64,000 nt of DNA, taken from positions 1 to 64,000 of the forward strand of contig JAKVCU010000007.1 in assembly GCA_022448955.1 (NCBI GenBank), read 5' to 3'. Under the pieces are notes generated by a model. The model was not told the origin of the DNA and searched no databases. It saw nothing but the letters and a program-made list of their open reading frames with translations. This DNA is from Saprospiraceae bacterium (GTDB taxonomy: Bacteria; Bacteroidota; Bacteroidia; Chitinophagales; Saprospiraceae). Position numbers and translations under genes: made by a program. Of this stretch, positions 34,764 to 44,362 are shown piece after piece (positions within the stretch are counted from its first letter, which is position 1; every line of letters starts with the position of its first letter).

Positions 34764-35315
34764 ATGCTGATCAAATTACCACACACTTTTACCACTAAAG
34801 ATGGTCGCTCTATGCTCGTTCGGGAAGCTACTTGGCAGGATGCCGAAAAAGTAATCCAATACGTTAAACTAGTAGGCGATGAATCCGAAAACTTAACTTT
34901 CACCAGTAAGGATTTTAATAAAACCATTTCTGAAGAAGTTCAGATCATCAGGGATCATCAAAAAAAAGAAAACCACGTCTTTATTATTGCCGAAATGGAT
35001 AATCAAATCGTTGGCCAACTTAATGTAATGGCTAGCCATAAACCTCGCTTGTTTCACGTCGGTGAGTTTGGTATTTCTGTAAGGAAATCACATTGGGGGT
35101 TAGGCGTAGGAGCTGCCCTCATGCATGCTATGGTGGATTGGGCCAAACAATCAGGTGTCATTAGAAAGCTGAACCTTATGGTAAGAGCTGACAATGAAAA
35201 AGCACAAAGTCTATACAAGAAGTTTGGCTTTGAATACGAAGGCACCAACCGTAGAGATATGATCATAAACGGCCAAATGCATGATGCCCATTATATGGGA
35301 TTATTGATTGATTAA
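34764..35315 (+). CDS. GNAT N-acetyltransferase
   Basis: Acetyl-CoA-dependent N-acetyltransferase of 183 residues. The conserved GNAT parts are present: motif A as VGEFGISVRKSHWGLGVGAALMHAMVDWA (the Q/R-x-x-G-x-G/A acetyl-CoA loop is HWGLGVGA) and motif B as ADNEKAQSLYKKFGFEYEG. Acceptor is unknown. The next GNAT gene begins 10 bases after its stop; the two may form a small operon. They belong to different GNAT branches and are not recent duplicates. Confidence 0.9.
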   Translation: MLIKLPHTFTTKDGRSMLVREATWQDAEKVIQYVKLVGDESENLTFTSKDFNKTISEEVQIIRDHQKKENHVFIIAEMDNQIVGQLNVMASHKPRLFHVGEFGISVRKSHWGLGVGAALMHAMVDWAKQSGVIRKLNLMVRADNEKAQSLYKKFGFEYEGTNRRDMIINGQMHDAHYMGLLID

Positions 35316-35325
35316 ACCAAAAGCA

Positions 35326-35868
35326 ATGAAGATATTTGCAGAAACGCCTAGGCTGATCCTTCGAGAGATGACCCTAGCTGATGCCAAAGGCATGCTTGCT
35401 CTGAATAGCGATCCGGATGTGATGAGATACATCGGCACCCCTGTTGTCACTACTATTGAAGACAACATCAAAGGTATAGAATTTGTAAGGCAACAATACG
35501 ATGAACTAGGTATAGGAAGACTCAGTGTTATTCTAAAAGAAACCAATGAATTTATTGGTTGGTCAGGTTTAAAAAGAGTAACTGAAACACTGAATGGACA
35601 GTCTAACTATCTCGATCTTGGCTATCGATTCATACAAAAGTATTGGGGTAAGGGTTATGCTACAGAGGCTGCTCGGGCGAGCTTAGCATATGGTTTTAGT
35701 ACCTTTGATGACGCTAAAATTTATGCCATCATTATGCCTGACAACAGCAGTTCTAGGAACGTTTTAGAAAAATCAGGCCTACGCTATGTCAACAACTTTA
35801 TCGGATACGATGAAGATTTAGCATGGTATGAAATTAGTAGAGAAGAATGGATAACTACTGAACATTGA
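35326..35868 (+). CDS. GNAT acetyltransferase, RimJ/RimL type
   Basis: A 180-residue acetyltransferase of the RimJ/RimL (Acetyltransf_3) type. The longer frame begins with TTG at 35308 inside the previous gene; the ATG at 35326 gives the canonical start MKIFAETPRLILREMTLADA and is preferred. The acetyl-CoA loop is RFIQKYWGKGYATEAA and the later helix region carries IIMPDNSSSRNVLEKSGLRYV. These enzymes acetylate N-terminal residues of ribosomal proteins or free amino groups of small molecules. It is the second gene of a two-GNAT pair. Confidence 0.9.
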   Translation: MKIFAETPRLILREMTLADAKGMLALNSDPDVMRYIGTPVVTTIEDNIKGIEFVRQQYDELGIGRLSVILKETNEFIGWSGLKRVTETLNGQSNYLDLGYRFIQKYWGKGYATEAARASLAYGFSTFDDAKIYAIIMPDNSSSRNVLEKSGLRYVNNFIGYDEDLAWYEISREEWITTEH

Positions 35869-35911
35869 TTTCATCCCCCTTATGTTGAGCTGTAGGCTTG
35901 ATATAAGGAGG

Positions 35912-36316
35912 TTAGCTGCCCAAAAAGCGTGATTTCCATTCTGGTCGCGGTAGCATACAAGCCTCTTTTTTCCCAAACCACTTATACCTATTCCTCGCTA
36001 TCCAATCATAGATAAAATCTCTAATGGGCTTAGGAATAAGCCAAAACACACCAACCAGAGGCCAAAGGCCTGTTAGATTATGTGCTACTCGAAGTGCAAC
36101 ATCTGAATGCGTATAAAACGTGCCATTTTCATAAAGGATGACCGTATTTAGTTCTTTCACTGACAAACCGGCTTTCTGCATATACTCCTGCCCTATTTCT
36201 GATTGTAATGCGGCAAAAGAGAAGTATCCTTTTTTATCTCTTGTGATTACAAATTGTACAAATCCATTGCACAAATTACAGACGCCATCAAAAAATAAAA
36301 TTGCTTTATTATCCAT
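35912..36316 (-). CDS. DCC-family thiol-disulfide oxidoreductase (DUF393)
   Basis: A 134-residue thioredoxin-fold-like protein of the DCC family, named after its D-x-x-C-x-x-C motif: FFDGVCNLCNGFVQF (Cys13, Cys16). The rest also fits (FAALQSEIGQEYM, the short VWLIPKPIRDFIYDWIARNRYKWFG stretch). Members are small cytoplasmic or membrane-associated proteins of poorly defined redox function. It lies 44 bases downstream of radA on the same strand and may share its transcript. Confidence 0.93.
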   Translation of the reverse strand: MDNKAILFFDGVCNLCNGFVQFVITRDKKGYFSFAALQSEIGQEYMQKAGLSVKELNTVILYENGTFYTHSDVALRVAHNLTGLWPLVGVFWLIPKPIRDFIYDWIARNRYKWFGKKEACMLPRPEWKSRFLGS

Positions 36317-36360
36317 ATCTAATAAACAAATAAGTAGAACTAAAGTTAGAAAAGCTGAAG

Positions 36361-37740
36361 TTACTCAAACAATAATTTATACAACTCATCAATTTTACCC
36401 AGTGTGACTATCTTAATATCATAGCGATCCGGATCTAAACCTTTGGTATTATACTTTGAAATAAAGATTTGATCAAAGCCCAGTCTTGCTGCCTCTTGTA
36501 TACGTCTTTCTACCCTATTGACGGCACGAATTTCACCCGAAAGTCCAACCTCGCCAGCAAAACAGATATTATTAGGAATAGATACATCTTCCAAAGAAGA
36601 GATTAACGCACTAACAATTGCCAAATCAATAGCCGGATCGTCCACTCGTATCCCACCTGCAATATTTAAGAATACATCATTTTGTGCAAATGGAAAACCG
36701 CCACGTTTTTCTAAGACTGCTAACAACATGCTTAGGCGGCGAAGGTCAAAGCCTGTTGCAGAACGTTGTGGCGTACCATAAACGGCTGTGCTCACCAGTG
36801 CTTGCGTTTCTATTAAAATAGGACGCATCCCTTCTATAGTAGCGGCAATTCCGCTTCCTGATAAGTCCTCATCTTTTTGCGACAGCAAAAGTTCAGAGGG
36901 ATTCGCTACTTCTCGCAAACCATTCGCCTGCATCTCATAAATCCCCATCTCATCGGTTGATCCAAATCGATTTTTGATGGTCCTTAAAATTCGATAAGTA
37001 TAATGCTGGTCCCCTTCAAATTGTAATACAGCATCTACAATGTGTTCCAATAATTTTGGACCTGCAATACTTCCTTCTTTATTGATATGGCCAATGATAA
37101 AAATGGAGATATGCGTTTCCTTTGCAAAACGTTGCAATTCTCCTGCACAATCTCGCACTTGAGAAACGCTACCTGGCATGGAGTCAATGTGAGGAGAAGA
37201 AAGGGTTTGAATGGAGTCAACAATAACAATATCAGGAGCTACATTTTGAATATGTTTGAAAATTTTAGCGGTATTTGTCTCTGTCAGAATATAACATTCC
37301 GATTGATGATTATCAATGCGGTCTGCACGCATTTTGATCTGTTCCTTACTTTCTTCACCTGAGATATATAGCACCTTAGCCTGAGCTTGCATTGCTGTTT
37401 GCAAAAGTAATGTAGACTTACCAATTCCAGGCTGACCACCAACAAGCACTAAAGAACCAGGGACTACTCCTCCTCCTAAGACACGATTCAGCTCTTGATC
37501 AGGAAGTGCTAAACGTGGGGTATCACCAGCTATAATATCAGGCAATGCGACTGGCTTATTAAGTTGTACCTCATCATTAGAAGTCCATGTTTTACGTTTT
37601 TCTTGTTTAGAACTACTTCCTTTTACCAGCACTTCCTCTTGAAGTGTATTCCATTCACCACAGGAACTACATTTACCTTCCCATTTGGGCGAAGTCGCAC
37701 CACAATTCGTACAAACAAATACTTTTTTAACTTTTGCCAA
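36361..37740 (-). CDS. radA: DNA repair protein RadA (Sms)
   Basis: RecA-like ATPase helping branch migration during recombination. The 459 residues have all parts: an N-terminal zinc finger (C10-x2-C13 and C24-x2-C27), Walker A GQPGIGKST (102-110), the RadA-specific KNRFGSTDEMGIYEM, and a C-terminal Lon-like domain (QRSATGFDLRRLSMLLAVLEKRGG; LNIAGGIRVDDPAIDLAI). The start codon is TTG at 37740: the ORF has no ATG upstream before a stop, and MAKVKKVFVCTNCG matches RadA N-termini. The TTG start may lower translation. The DCC gene follows it. Upstream is a 560-base non-coding region holding a candidate small RNA on the other strand. Confidence 0.97.
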   Translation of the reverse strand: MAKVKKVFVCTNCGATSPKWEGKCSSCGEWNTLQEEVLVKGSSSKQEKRKTWTSNDEVQLNKPVALPDIIAGDTPRLALPDQELNRVLGGGVVPGSLVLVGGQPGIGKSTLLLQTAMQAQAKVLYISGEESKEQIKMRADRIDNHQSECYILTETNTAKIFKHIQNVAPDIVIVDSIQTLSSPHIDSMPGSVSQVRDCAGELQRFAKETHISIFIIGHINKEGSIAGPKLLEHIVDAVLQFEGDQHYTYRILRTIKNRFGSTDEMGIYEMQANGLREVANPSELLLSQKDEDLSGSGIAATIEGMRPILIETQALVSTAVYGTPQRSATGFDLRRLSMLLAVLEKRGGFPFAQNDVFLNIAGGIRVDDPAIDLAIVSALISSLEDVSIPNNICFAGEVGLSGEIRAVNRVERRIQEAARLGFDQIFISKYNTKGLDPDRYDIKIVTLGKIDELYKLLFE

Positions 37741-38092
37741 TTTTATAAATTTTCCTTTTTTGAAATGGATAAATAGAAGAACATAAAATCTACCAGAGGT
37801 AAAACATTAACAGTTAGAATTTATATATCTTAAGTAATTAAGAATCAGAAAATTGCTATTGTAATCATCTTCTTCTTTCAAAGAAACACAAAAAACATCA
37901 ATTAACTTTATTAGTTATTACTTTGTTTGTTATTGAAAAAATTCTATATTTAAGACACAGTCAAACGAGACAATTAGGTTATTGTCAATTAAAAGTTAAA
38001 TTTATAGTTTTTGAAGAATCTATGCCCTTTACAAGGTATAAAAACCAACTAAAAACTAGATTTTAACGAATAATACTGTTAACTTTGCGTTA
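37741..38092. other. AT-rich intergenic region with a small RNA promoter motif
   Basis: Very AT-rich DNA between radA and the candidate RNA. The only signal I see is TAACTTTG at 38080-38087 on the plus strand, a full TAnnTTTG match, just before the candidate RNA; a good -33 element is not evident. No ORF. Confidence 0.45.
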
Positions 38093-38251
38093 AATTTTTC
38101 TGGGAGGTAAACTATAAGGTTTTAACCTCTGTTATTTACACTGAAATAAAGATTTCAATTTCTCTTGAAAAAGAGCATTCATATGTAGATTGTTTTCATT
38201 TGGTTTTTTGGGGTTATACAGGGTACTAGGTACGTCCTAGTCCCTGTTTTT
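38093..38251 (+). ncRNA. Candidate small RNA with strong terminator
   Basis: About 160 bases between a TAnnTTTG motif (38080-38087) and an intrinsic terminator: an 11-bp stem with one bulge (38219-38230 with 38236-38246), then T5. Near the 5-prime end GAGGTAAAC pairs with GTTTTAACCTC around TATAAG, and a second hairpin (TTTCAA-TTTCTC-TTGAAA) lies downstream. No ORF is present. No known family recognised; 6S RNA is one possibility. It points towards the 3-prime end of the convergent sterol desaturase gene. Confidence 0.45.
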
Positions 38252-38269
38252 CTTCCTTTAATCAAATTT

Positions 38270-38301
38270 AAAAGGCCATCAAGTTATCTTAATGGCCTTT
38301 T
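38270..38301. terminator. Bidirectional terminator at the desaturase 3-prime end
   Basis: AAAAGGCCAT (38270-38279) and ATGGCCTTTT (38292-38301) pair around a 12-base loop, with further T residues to 38305 on the plus strand. It lies directly after the minus-strand desaturase stop codon and backs up the small RNA terminator from the other side. Confidence 0.8.
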
Positions 38302-38303
38302 TT

Positions 38304-39566
38304 TTATGCAGTTTGTATACTTTGTTTTCGTTCTAAATACAAAAAATAAACGGTTGCCAAAAGAGAGGCGACTAGATATACAATAATCAAGTAGCTTGCG
38401 CCAAACATCACTTCATCCAATCCATACCAACCATCCATTAAATAGATAAGAGATACACCTGACACTAGTTTCATTACCTCAAAAAACAAAGCCATTTTAT
38501 GCCCATCCATTAATGAGGTGAAAGCAAAAATTGAAATGAACAAAAAGCCCATATATAGTGCTAAATAGAAGTAATCAAATTTGCCAAAAGATACCAAAGC
38601 ATAATACATTAAAATATTATTCACCAATAACTGAAACCATGACCAATACAAGATAGATTTCGATGGATTGGTATCGTATTTTGGACGATTATAAACATCC
38701 TCCGTAATAACTACAGGATATTTTTCTTTCACATCATCTGGCCGCCAACCCGTTGGCATAAACCAAATCCTCAGTTTATCCCACCAGCTTTTTGTTCTCC
38801 AAGCGTCCATTATTAGTCCCCACAAGTGCATAAAATTAATAACAATAGGATTCCAAGTTTGTACTGGCTTTAAGGTTCCATAAATAGGAGTGACGTCTTT
38901 TAATTCTTCCTGAAAAGTACCAAATAGCTTATCCCAAATTATAAATATCGCTGCCAGATTTTTATCAATATATTCCTTATTAATGGCATGATGCACCCTA
39001 TGGTGAGATGGTGTCACAATGATATGTTCTAGAATACCCATCCTATTAATTAAGCGTGTATGATACCAAAACTGTGCAAAAAGATGCAGAGGTGCTACTA
39101 TCGCTAGTACCTGAGTGGGAATACCAATAATAGCCATCGGAATGTATAGGAAGAAGTAGATTTCTACAATACCTGAAATAGATTGCCGCAAAGCGCAGGA
39201 AAGATTAAACTCCTCACTACTATGATGCACAATATGGCGATTCCAAAAAACATTCACCACATGATTAAATCGATGCGACCAATAACTTGCAAAATCAATA
39301 CCAATAAAAGCCACTATATACAACCACAATGTAGATTGGATCTCGAAGATAGCCCAATTAGAAACCATCCAGTCATAACTCAATATAACAATCGATAAAC
39401 CAAGCAAACTTTTTAAAGTATTGGTCATTCCTGAACTAAGGCTAGAAATTACATCCATTCCTTTATTTACAGATCGCCCCATAATTCTAGCGGCAATCGA
39501 CTCAATTACAACCAACATAATAAAGCCCGGTATAGCATAAGACAGAGCCATCGCATACGTTTCCAT
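38304..39566 (-). CDS. Sterol desaturase/fatty acid hydroxylase family protein
   Basis: Di-iron membrane oxygenase of the FA_hydroxylase superfamily, 420 residues, with about nine hydrophobic segments. The eight-His ligand set is visible: SHRFNH (H-x3-H type), NRHIVHHSSEEF (H-x2-HH) and SHHRVHHAINKEYID (H-x2-HH), spaced as in sterol desaturases and alkylglycerol monooxygenase. The extra C-terminal hydrophobic domain of about 110 residues (NILMYYALVSFGKFDYFYLA) also occurs in alkylglycerol monooxygenase-like proteins. Substrate could be ether lipids, carotenoids or fatty acids. Single gene on the minus strand; the patatin gene upstream ends 58 bases before it. Confidence 0.9.
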   Translation of the reverse strand: METYAMALSYAIPGFIMLVVIESIAARIMGRSVNKGMDVISSLSSGMTNTLKSLLGLSIVILSYDWMVSNWAIFEIQSTLWLYIVAFIGIDFASYWSHRFNHVVNVFWNRHIVHHSSEEFNLSCALRQSISGIVEIYFFLYIPMAIIGIPTQVLAIVAPLHLFAQFWYHTRLINRMGILEHIIVTPSHHRVHHAINKEYIDKNLAAIFIIWDKLFGTFQEELKDVTPIYGTLKPVQTWNPIVINFMHLWGLIMDAWRTKSWWDKLRIWFMPTGWRPDDVKEKYPVVITEDVYNRPKYDTNPSKSILYWSWFQLLVNNILMYYALVSFGKFDYFYLALYMGFLFISIFAFTSLMDGHKMALFFEVMKLVSGVSLIYLMDGWYGLDEVMFGASYLIIVYLVASLLATVYFLYLERKQSIQTA

Positions 39567-39624
39567 AAATGATACACTTTAAAATCACTGAAATTCCTGA
39601 GTCGTTCTATTTTCCAAAGATAAG

Positions 39625-41883
39625 CTAAAATCGATGACCAATATGTAAAAATGTACGCAATTTACTAGGTATCCCGCCTTCACTATGAGAAGGTACTGTA
39701 AATGAACAACGGATTGGTCCTAAAAATGAATTGTAACCTATGGTCACCCCTATTCCAGTCAAAAACAAATCTGCCTCAGTAATCAGCTTATTATTTACTC
39801 CAAAGGGAAAATTGAACCAGCCAATATTAGCATTTAAACTAAACATCAAATTTTCTCGTAAAAAATATTCATACCCTACTCCTCCCCCGAAAGCACCCTC
39901 GACGATTAACTCATTTGCGTCCAAGCCATAAAAGGGAATGGAACGCCTAGTCACTTCATTTGGAGCACCCACCAAGAAAAATTCTTGAAAAGCATTCTTT
40001 GAATTGAATAATATGCTCAAGAAGGGTGAAATTCTTAATTGACTCTTTTCATCAATAGCCAAATAAGTTGTTCCATTTAGCTTCAATGAAAAATAGGGAT
40101 CTGCATTAAATAAAGAATCTTGGGCGTTGGCACCTCCTTGTAGTCCTTCAGTCTCTAAATTAGAAAGGTGCAGGCCTTTAAATTCTCCATATAGCCTTGT
40201 TCCACTTCGTGGAAAATTATTTCGATCAAAAGAATCGTAACTGGCAAAGAGGTAATAATTGTTATTGATATAATTCAAAGCTCGGAATTGTAGATCTGTC
40301 CCCGCTATTGGCCTAAATGATAATTGCTCCTTTTGACCACCTATTCCAACCAATAGATTTCTTCCAAATCGTTGTTGAACTCTAGCATCAATCAAAAAAT
40401 CAGACAACCTAAATTCTTGACCACGGATCCCCTCTTGAAACACAGGTAATTCATCTCTATTAAAGTGAATTCTAGTATTCACTGCAAACTTTTGCGTTTT
40501 GTCTAAGTACTTTAGAAAGTCAATATTAAACCGATAATTCACTGCAGCCTTCCCTCCCAAAATAAACCTTGATGCAGGCATTAATAAATTTCTAAAAGTA
40601 AAATTAAACAGCACACCTGCACCTAAATAACTATCGTAATTTAAGGCAAGTCTTAGCGTGCCTGGTGATTTTTCTACAAGAATAATTTTAAGAATATTTT
40701 GATCATCAACTCTTTGAATACGATAGGTAACTCGTTTAAAGTAATTAGTCCCAAACAAATCATCAATCCCCCCTTCTATATCAACAATGCGCATATATGA
40801 TTTTGGCTTTAAGATAAAACGACCAAGAATTTGTGATAAAGGAACCAGTTCATTCCCTTCTACCATAATCGTATCAACATAAAGTCCTTCAATGGGCTCT
40901 GGTGTCTTGGTAAGTGGAGGATTTTGATTCCGTGATAGAGATACAACTAACTCTTCAAGAGCTTCTAACTGAGCTTTTGCAGCAATCTCTCCTCTATGTA
41001 TAATAGAATCAAATTCATTAAAGTCCAAAGCAGAATACTCCCCTAGTTCTGGTTCGATATAAACATTACATAAGGACTTCTGTAATTCTGCATCCTGAAT
41101 ACCCAGCAGGAAAACTGATTGCAATAAAATATCAGAAAAGGATTCTAAATTTTCTTTATCTGCAAGCTTTCGTCCTGTATATACCCCAATGATAATATCC
41201 GCCCCCATATCCTTAGCTTCTACCACTGGAAAATTATGGATCAAACCTCCATCTACAAATAGAATGGAGTCTTTCTTAATTGGCGTAAATACCGTAGGAA
41301 TTGCCATACTAATACGCATGGCTTCTGGTAGTATCCCATCTTCCAAGACAATAGCTTCACCTTTTACGATATCTGCTCCAATACATTGAAAAGGGATAGG
41401 TAGTTCACAAAACTGTTCTATGTCATAATAAGGTAAGGTTAGCTTATTCAGAAGCTTAGAAATTTCTTGACCGTAAATTAATCCACCTGGAGTTTTTAAC
41501 TTATATCCATCAAAAGGAAACTCAATCAACTCATTTTCAAAGAATAATTTCTCTTCAAAAATCACTTGATTCAAAGGTATACGATCACTCAAAACACGAT
41601 CCCAATCTTGACTCCGTACTAAACTATCCAAAGTCTGTGCATCATAACCTAGTGCATAAAGTCCGCCAATAATACTCCCCATACTTGTACCTGTAATAAA
41701 ATCAGGACGAATACCTAAGTCTTCCAAGACTTTAAGCACGCCGACATGAGCAAGGCCTTTAGCACCGCCGCCGCTTAACACTAAGCCTAGTTTAATCGTA
41801 GAATCTTGTCTGATTTGCGCAAAGCAAAAAGAAAGGCTAACAAGGAGAAGAATAAAGACGGATAATATTCGCTGTATAATCAA
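39625..41883 (-). CDS. Patatin-like phospholipase with Omp85-type barrel (PlpD-like)
   Basis: A 752-residue outer-membrane lipolytic protein. After a signal peptide (1-22) comes a patatin domain: oxyanion-hole GGGAKG (38-43), nucleophile GTSMGS (Ser67), and the catalytic DGG in ILFVDGGLIHNFPV, so the Ser-Asp dyad is intact. A POTRA-like domain follows (IDTIMVEGNELVPLSQIL), then a C-terminal barrel of about 370 residues with alternating strands, ending HIGHRF with terminal Phe as in outer-membrane proteins. This domain order is that of PlpD/type Vd autotransporters, where the barrel anchors or exports the lipase. The enzyme would hydrolyse host, prey or self phospholipids. Confidence 0.94.
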   Translation of the reverse strand: MIIQRILSVFILLLVSLSFCFAQIRQDSTIKLGLVLSGGGAKGLAHVGVLKVLEDLGIRPDFITGTSMGSIIGGLYALGYDAQTLDSLVRSQDWDRVLSDRIPLNQVIFEEKLFFENELIEFPFDGYKLKTPGGLIYGQEISKLLNKLTLPYYDIEQFCELPIPFQCIGADIVKGEAIVLEDGILPEAMRISMAIPTVFTPIKKDSILFVDGGLIHNFPVVEAKDMGADIIIGVYTGRKLADKENLESFSDILLQSVFLLGIQDAELQKSLCNVYIEPELGEYSALDFNEFDSIIHRGEIAAKAQLEALEELVVSLSRNQNPPLTKTPEPIEGLYVDTIMVEGNELVPLSQILGRFILKPKSYMRIVDIEGGIDDLFGTNYFKRVTYRIQRVDDQNILKIILVEKSPGTLRLALNYDSYLGAGVLFNFTFRNLLMPASRFILGGKAAVNYRFNIDFLKYLDKTQKFAVNTRIHFNRDELPVFQEGIRGQEFRLSDFLIDARVQQRFGRNLLVGIGGQKEQLSFRPIAGTDLQFRALNYINNNYYLFASYDSFDRNNFPRSGTRLYGEFKGLHLSNLETEGLQGGANAQDSLFNADPYFSLKLNGTTYLAIDEKSQLRISPFLSILFNSKNAFQEFFLVGAPNEVTRRSIPFYGLDANELIVEGAFGGGVGYEYFLRENLMFSLNANIGWFNFPFGVNNKLITEADLFLTGIGVTIGYNSFLGPIRCSFTVPSHSEGGIPSKLRTFLHIGHRF

Positions 41884-41974
41884 AATTTTCTTTGTTTGGT
41901 TTCATCCATAAAACTACAGAATATCTTGAAAAACCAAGCGTTTAGCGAAATATTATCCATCAGAAATACAAAAC

Positions 41975-43618
41975 TTAATTTATCATTAACTTACCTGATT
42001 GGAATCGGCCACTTTCATCTTCAATCCGATAAAAGTACATGCCTGAAGGTAGCTGCTGTCTGTTAAATTCTAACTGAGTAGAACCTTTAGAGGCGGTTAA
42101 AGTACGTAGTTCACGTCCTTGTGTATCAAATAAACGGAATCGAATACCATCTAATCCTGTAGGAATACTAATCACTGTTTTTTCATCCATTGGATTTGGA
42201 AATACTTCTACCTCACTTAAAGGATTTGGTATGGTTTCCAAATTTGTGACTACCCCTGTAGTATCTTCAAGATACATGAGTACTAAAACCATCATCTCAT
42301 CATCTGAGGTAGGACCAAAATTAACTGGAGATGGGCCATTATTCACCCATTTTGCCTCGTGAATTATCCCATTAAAGAAATTCATCGTGATAGGTTCTAG
42401 TGGACTAAAGTAACGCATTGGTATATGATGATAATCAAAATAAGGAGAGACACAACCTGGAATCCCTAGTGCACAAGAAGCATCATAAATCAGGTCTCCC
42501 TTTACACCTCCAGCTAATCGTTTATATACTTTATAATCAGTTCCATACTGATGCGTGTGGCCCATCATTCCCCACAAAAACACCTCTCCTAAGTTGTAAG
42601 TTACCTGCTGTGTATGTGTTATTTCATTCCCATTATTTGGAATATAGATACTAGGGTTCACCAGAAGTTCTGTCTTCATTTCTTGTGCTGCAATGCCCTG
42701 CTCTTGGGTATAAACATTCACATAAACTTCTGCTTGATAAGGTAAGGTCGCTGAATAGTTGATATAATGCGAATTTAAGTCCAGCACTCTATCATTATCC
42801 CAGAAGAAAGCAGTGCCTTCCGGCAAATTCAAATCTAATGGTTCCTGAACAGCAGCCACTAAGCTGATATCCGAATGATCCGCCTCCAAGCGTAATCCTT
42901 CTGGAATATAAGATGGGTTTCCATTAGGAAAATCATACATAATAAAATGATGCGAGTAGTTGGAAAACTTTACATCCAGTCGAGTTACTTCTACATCTTC
43001 AGGAAGATCTAATTCATACTTGGTAAAGAATTCTACTTCTCCACCCGGTTCTAGGAAAAATGGCCCCATCTTTATTTGAAAACCTTCTTCTGCAGCAGGT
43101 GCCTCTGGAGGCCCATCAGGGAAAGAAGTTTGTCCCATGCCACTATAGTAGGTCTCCAATAAAGATTCATCTACGACTGTCCCACTTGTGGGTGCCCCAA
43201 ATAAAATCCATTGTCGGATCAATTCTGTTTCAACCTCCGTGAGTACGCCACCTCCATAAGCTGGCATTGACTGGCCCTCTCCTTCCTTCAGCGTAATGGT
43301 TTCATCTAGGTTAGCGTTTATTTTTCTAAAAAGAAAGCTCCGATCTGCCCTTCCTTTATAGATATAATGATCCCCATTTTCTGCTGCGATCTCATTCGCA
43401 GGAATTTGTCCTACAATATTACCATATACATCGGCAAACTTTGTAGAAGTATTAGCCCCAGCACCTTCTAAATCTAAACCACCTTGGGGATCAGCATGAT
43501 TGTGGCAAGTAGCACATTTTTCTTGCATAATTTCATAAACCCTAAGGCCCGTAGATTGCGCTTTAAGGAAAGTTGGGATAATGAATAGTAAGAAAAGGTT
43601 TAAGTAGATTCGCTTCAT
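41975..43618 (-). CDS. T9SS-exported haem c and copper monooxygenase-like protein
   Basis: A 547-residue secreted protein. A signal peptide (1-20) is followed by a c-type haem motif, C35-A-T-C38-H39, in a short cytochrome-like domain (to about 135, with the distal Met in GEGQSMPAYGGG). Then comes a beta-rich region with HHF (SNYSHHFIMYDF) and GHTHQYG, resembling the paired His sites of type II copper ascorbate-dependent monooxygenases (PHM/DBM). The last 80 residues form a T9SS sorting domain (VEVFPNPMDEKTVIS; LPSGMYFYRI). A haem and copper domain in one exported chain suggests electron feed to a copper oxygenase on the cell surface. Assignment of the copper fold is moderate. Confidence 0.82.
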   Translation of the reverse strand: MKRIYLNLFLLFIIPTFLKAQSTGLRVYEIMQEKCATCHNHADPQGGLDLEGAGANTSTKFADVYGNIVGQIPANEIAAENGDHYIYKGRADRSFLFRKINANLDETITLKEGEGQSMPAYGGGVLTEVETELIRQWILFGAPTSGTVVDESLLETYYSGMGQTSFPDGPPEAPAAEEGFQIKMGPFFLEPGGEVEFFTKYELDLPEDVEVTRLDVKFSNYSHHFIMYDFPNGNPSYIPEGLRLEADHSDISLVAAVQEPLDLNLPEGTAFFWDNDRVLDLNSHYINYSATLPYQAEVYVNVYTQEQGIAAQEMKTELLVNPSIYIPNNGNEITHTQQVTYNLGEVFLWGMMGHTHQYGTDYKVYKRLAGGVKGDLIYDASCALGIPGCVSPYFDYHHIPMRYFSPLEPITMNFFNGIIHEAKWVNNGPSPVNFGPTSDDEMMVLVLMYLEDTTGVVTNLETIPNPLSEVEVFPNPMDEKTVISIPTGLDGIRFRLFDTQGRELRTLTASKGSTQLEFNRQQLPSGMYFYRIEDESGRFQSGKLMIN

Positions 43619-43827
43619 AACAGTTTTTTTTATAAACAGGAAAACAAATAGGCACAGTCTTCTTATACTGTAGAATAATGGCTTGTTGCACCCATAGTTT
43701 ATAGGGGAGCCATTTCTAGCATAGCCTAGAAGAACAATTTACTAATAAGACGACAGAAACAAGGTCATCAGTTGGCTGTTTAACCTTTTATTGTAAGATA
43801 ACATTAGACGGGATATACCCCTATAGC

Positions 43828-44325
43828 TCAAGTAAGTTTTTCATAATCATCGATAAATTCACTAACAATTTCATCGATAATATCTTTAAGGTAAGTTTGT
43901 TTGTCTCTAGCGATAGAACGTAATTTATCTAGTTTAGCTGTATCAAAAACCAAGGTAATACGACGAGACTTTTTCTCATCTATTTCCATACCAGAAGCTT
44001 CCACGGTACTTCTAATTAATAAATCTAATCCACTAATAGGCCGACGACTTCTTTTCTTGATAATTTTATTAGGAGAAGGTTTTTCTTGGCGTTTTGCCAT
44101 TTGACGCTCGAAAGATTCCTCAAAGGTATCCGTGAGAAAATCCTGCATATCATCCGTAAAGTTCTTACTGGAACGTTTCTTGGCTACTGTATTTTTACTT
44201 TCTTTTTCTACTTTTTCGTCAGATGGGAATAACAATGAGCTGTCCTCTTGCTGTAACTCATCTGCTACAGCATCTCCTTCTGTGAACAAACTTTCTAAAC
44301 CCGCTGTGAATTTCTTCTTGCTCAA
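43828..44325 (-). CDS. ParA-associated protein with C-terminal ribbon-helix-helix-like domain
   Basis: A 165-residue basic protein encoded 37 bases after parA on the same strand. The N-terminal 110 residues are low-complexity and charged (probably disordered, KKRSSKNFTDDM...). The last 50 residues (RRITLVFDTAKLDKLRSIAR followed by a second helix KDIIDEIVSEFID) have the strand-helix-helix pattern of ribbon-helix-helix DNA-binding proteins. RHH proteins pair with ParA ATPases in plasmid-type partition loci, so this may be the centromere-binding partner. The start is TTG (44325-44323); no ATG lies in frame upstream near it. Family name unknown to me. Confidence 0.72.
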   Translation of the reverse strand: MSKKKFTAGLESLFTEGDAVADELQQEDSSLLFPSDEKVEKESKNTVAKKRSSKNFTDDMQDFLTDTFEESFERQMAKRQEKPSPNKIIKKRSRRPISGLDLLIRSTVEASGMEIDEKKSRRITLVFDTAKLDKLRSIARDKQTYLKDIIDEIVSEFIDDYEKLT

Positions 44326-44362
44326 ATTAATCTATTTTTCTCAAAGTTATTACCACGAATAC

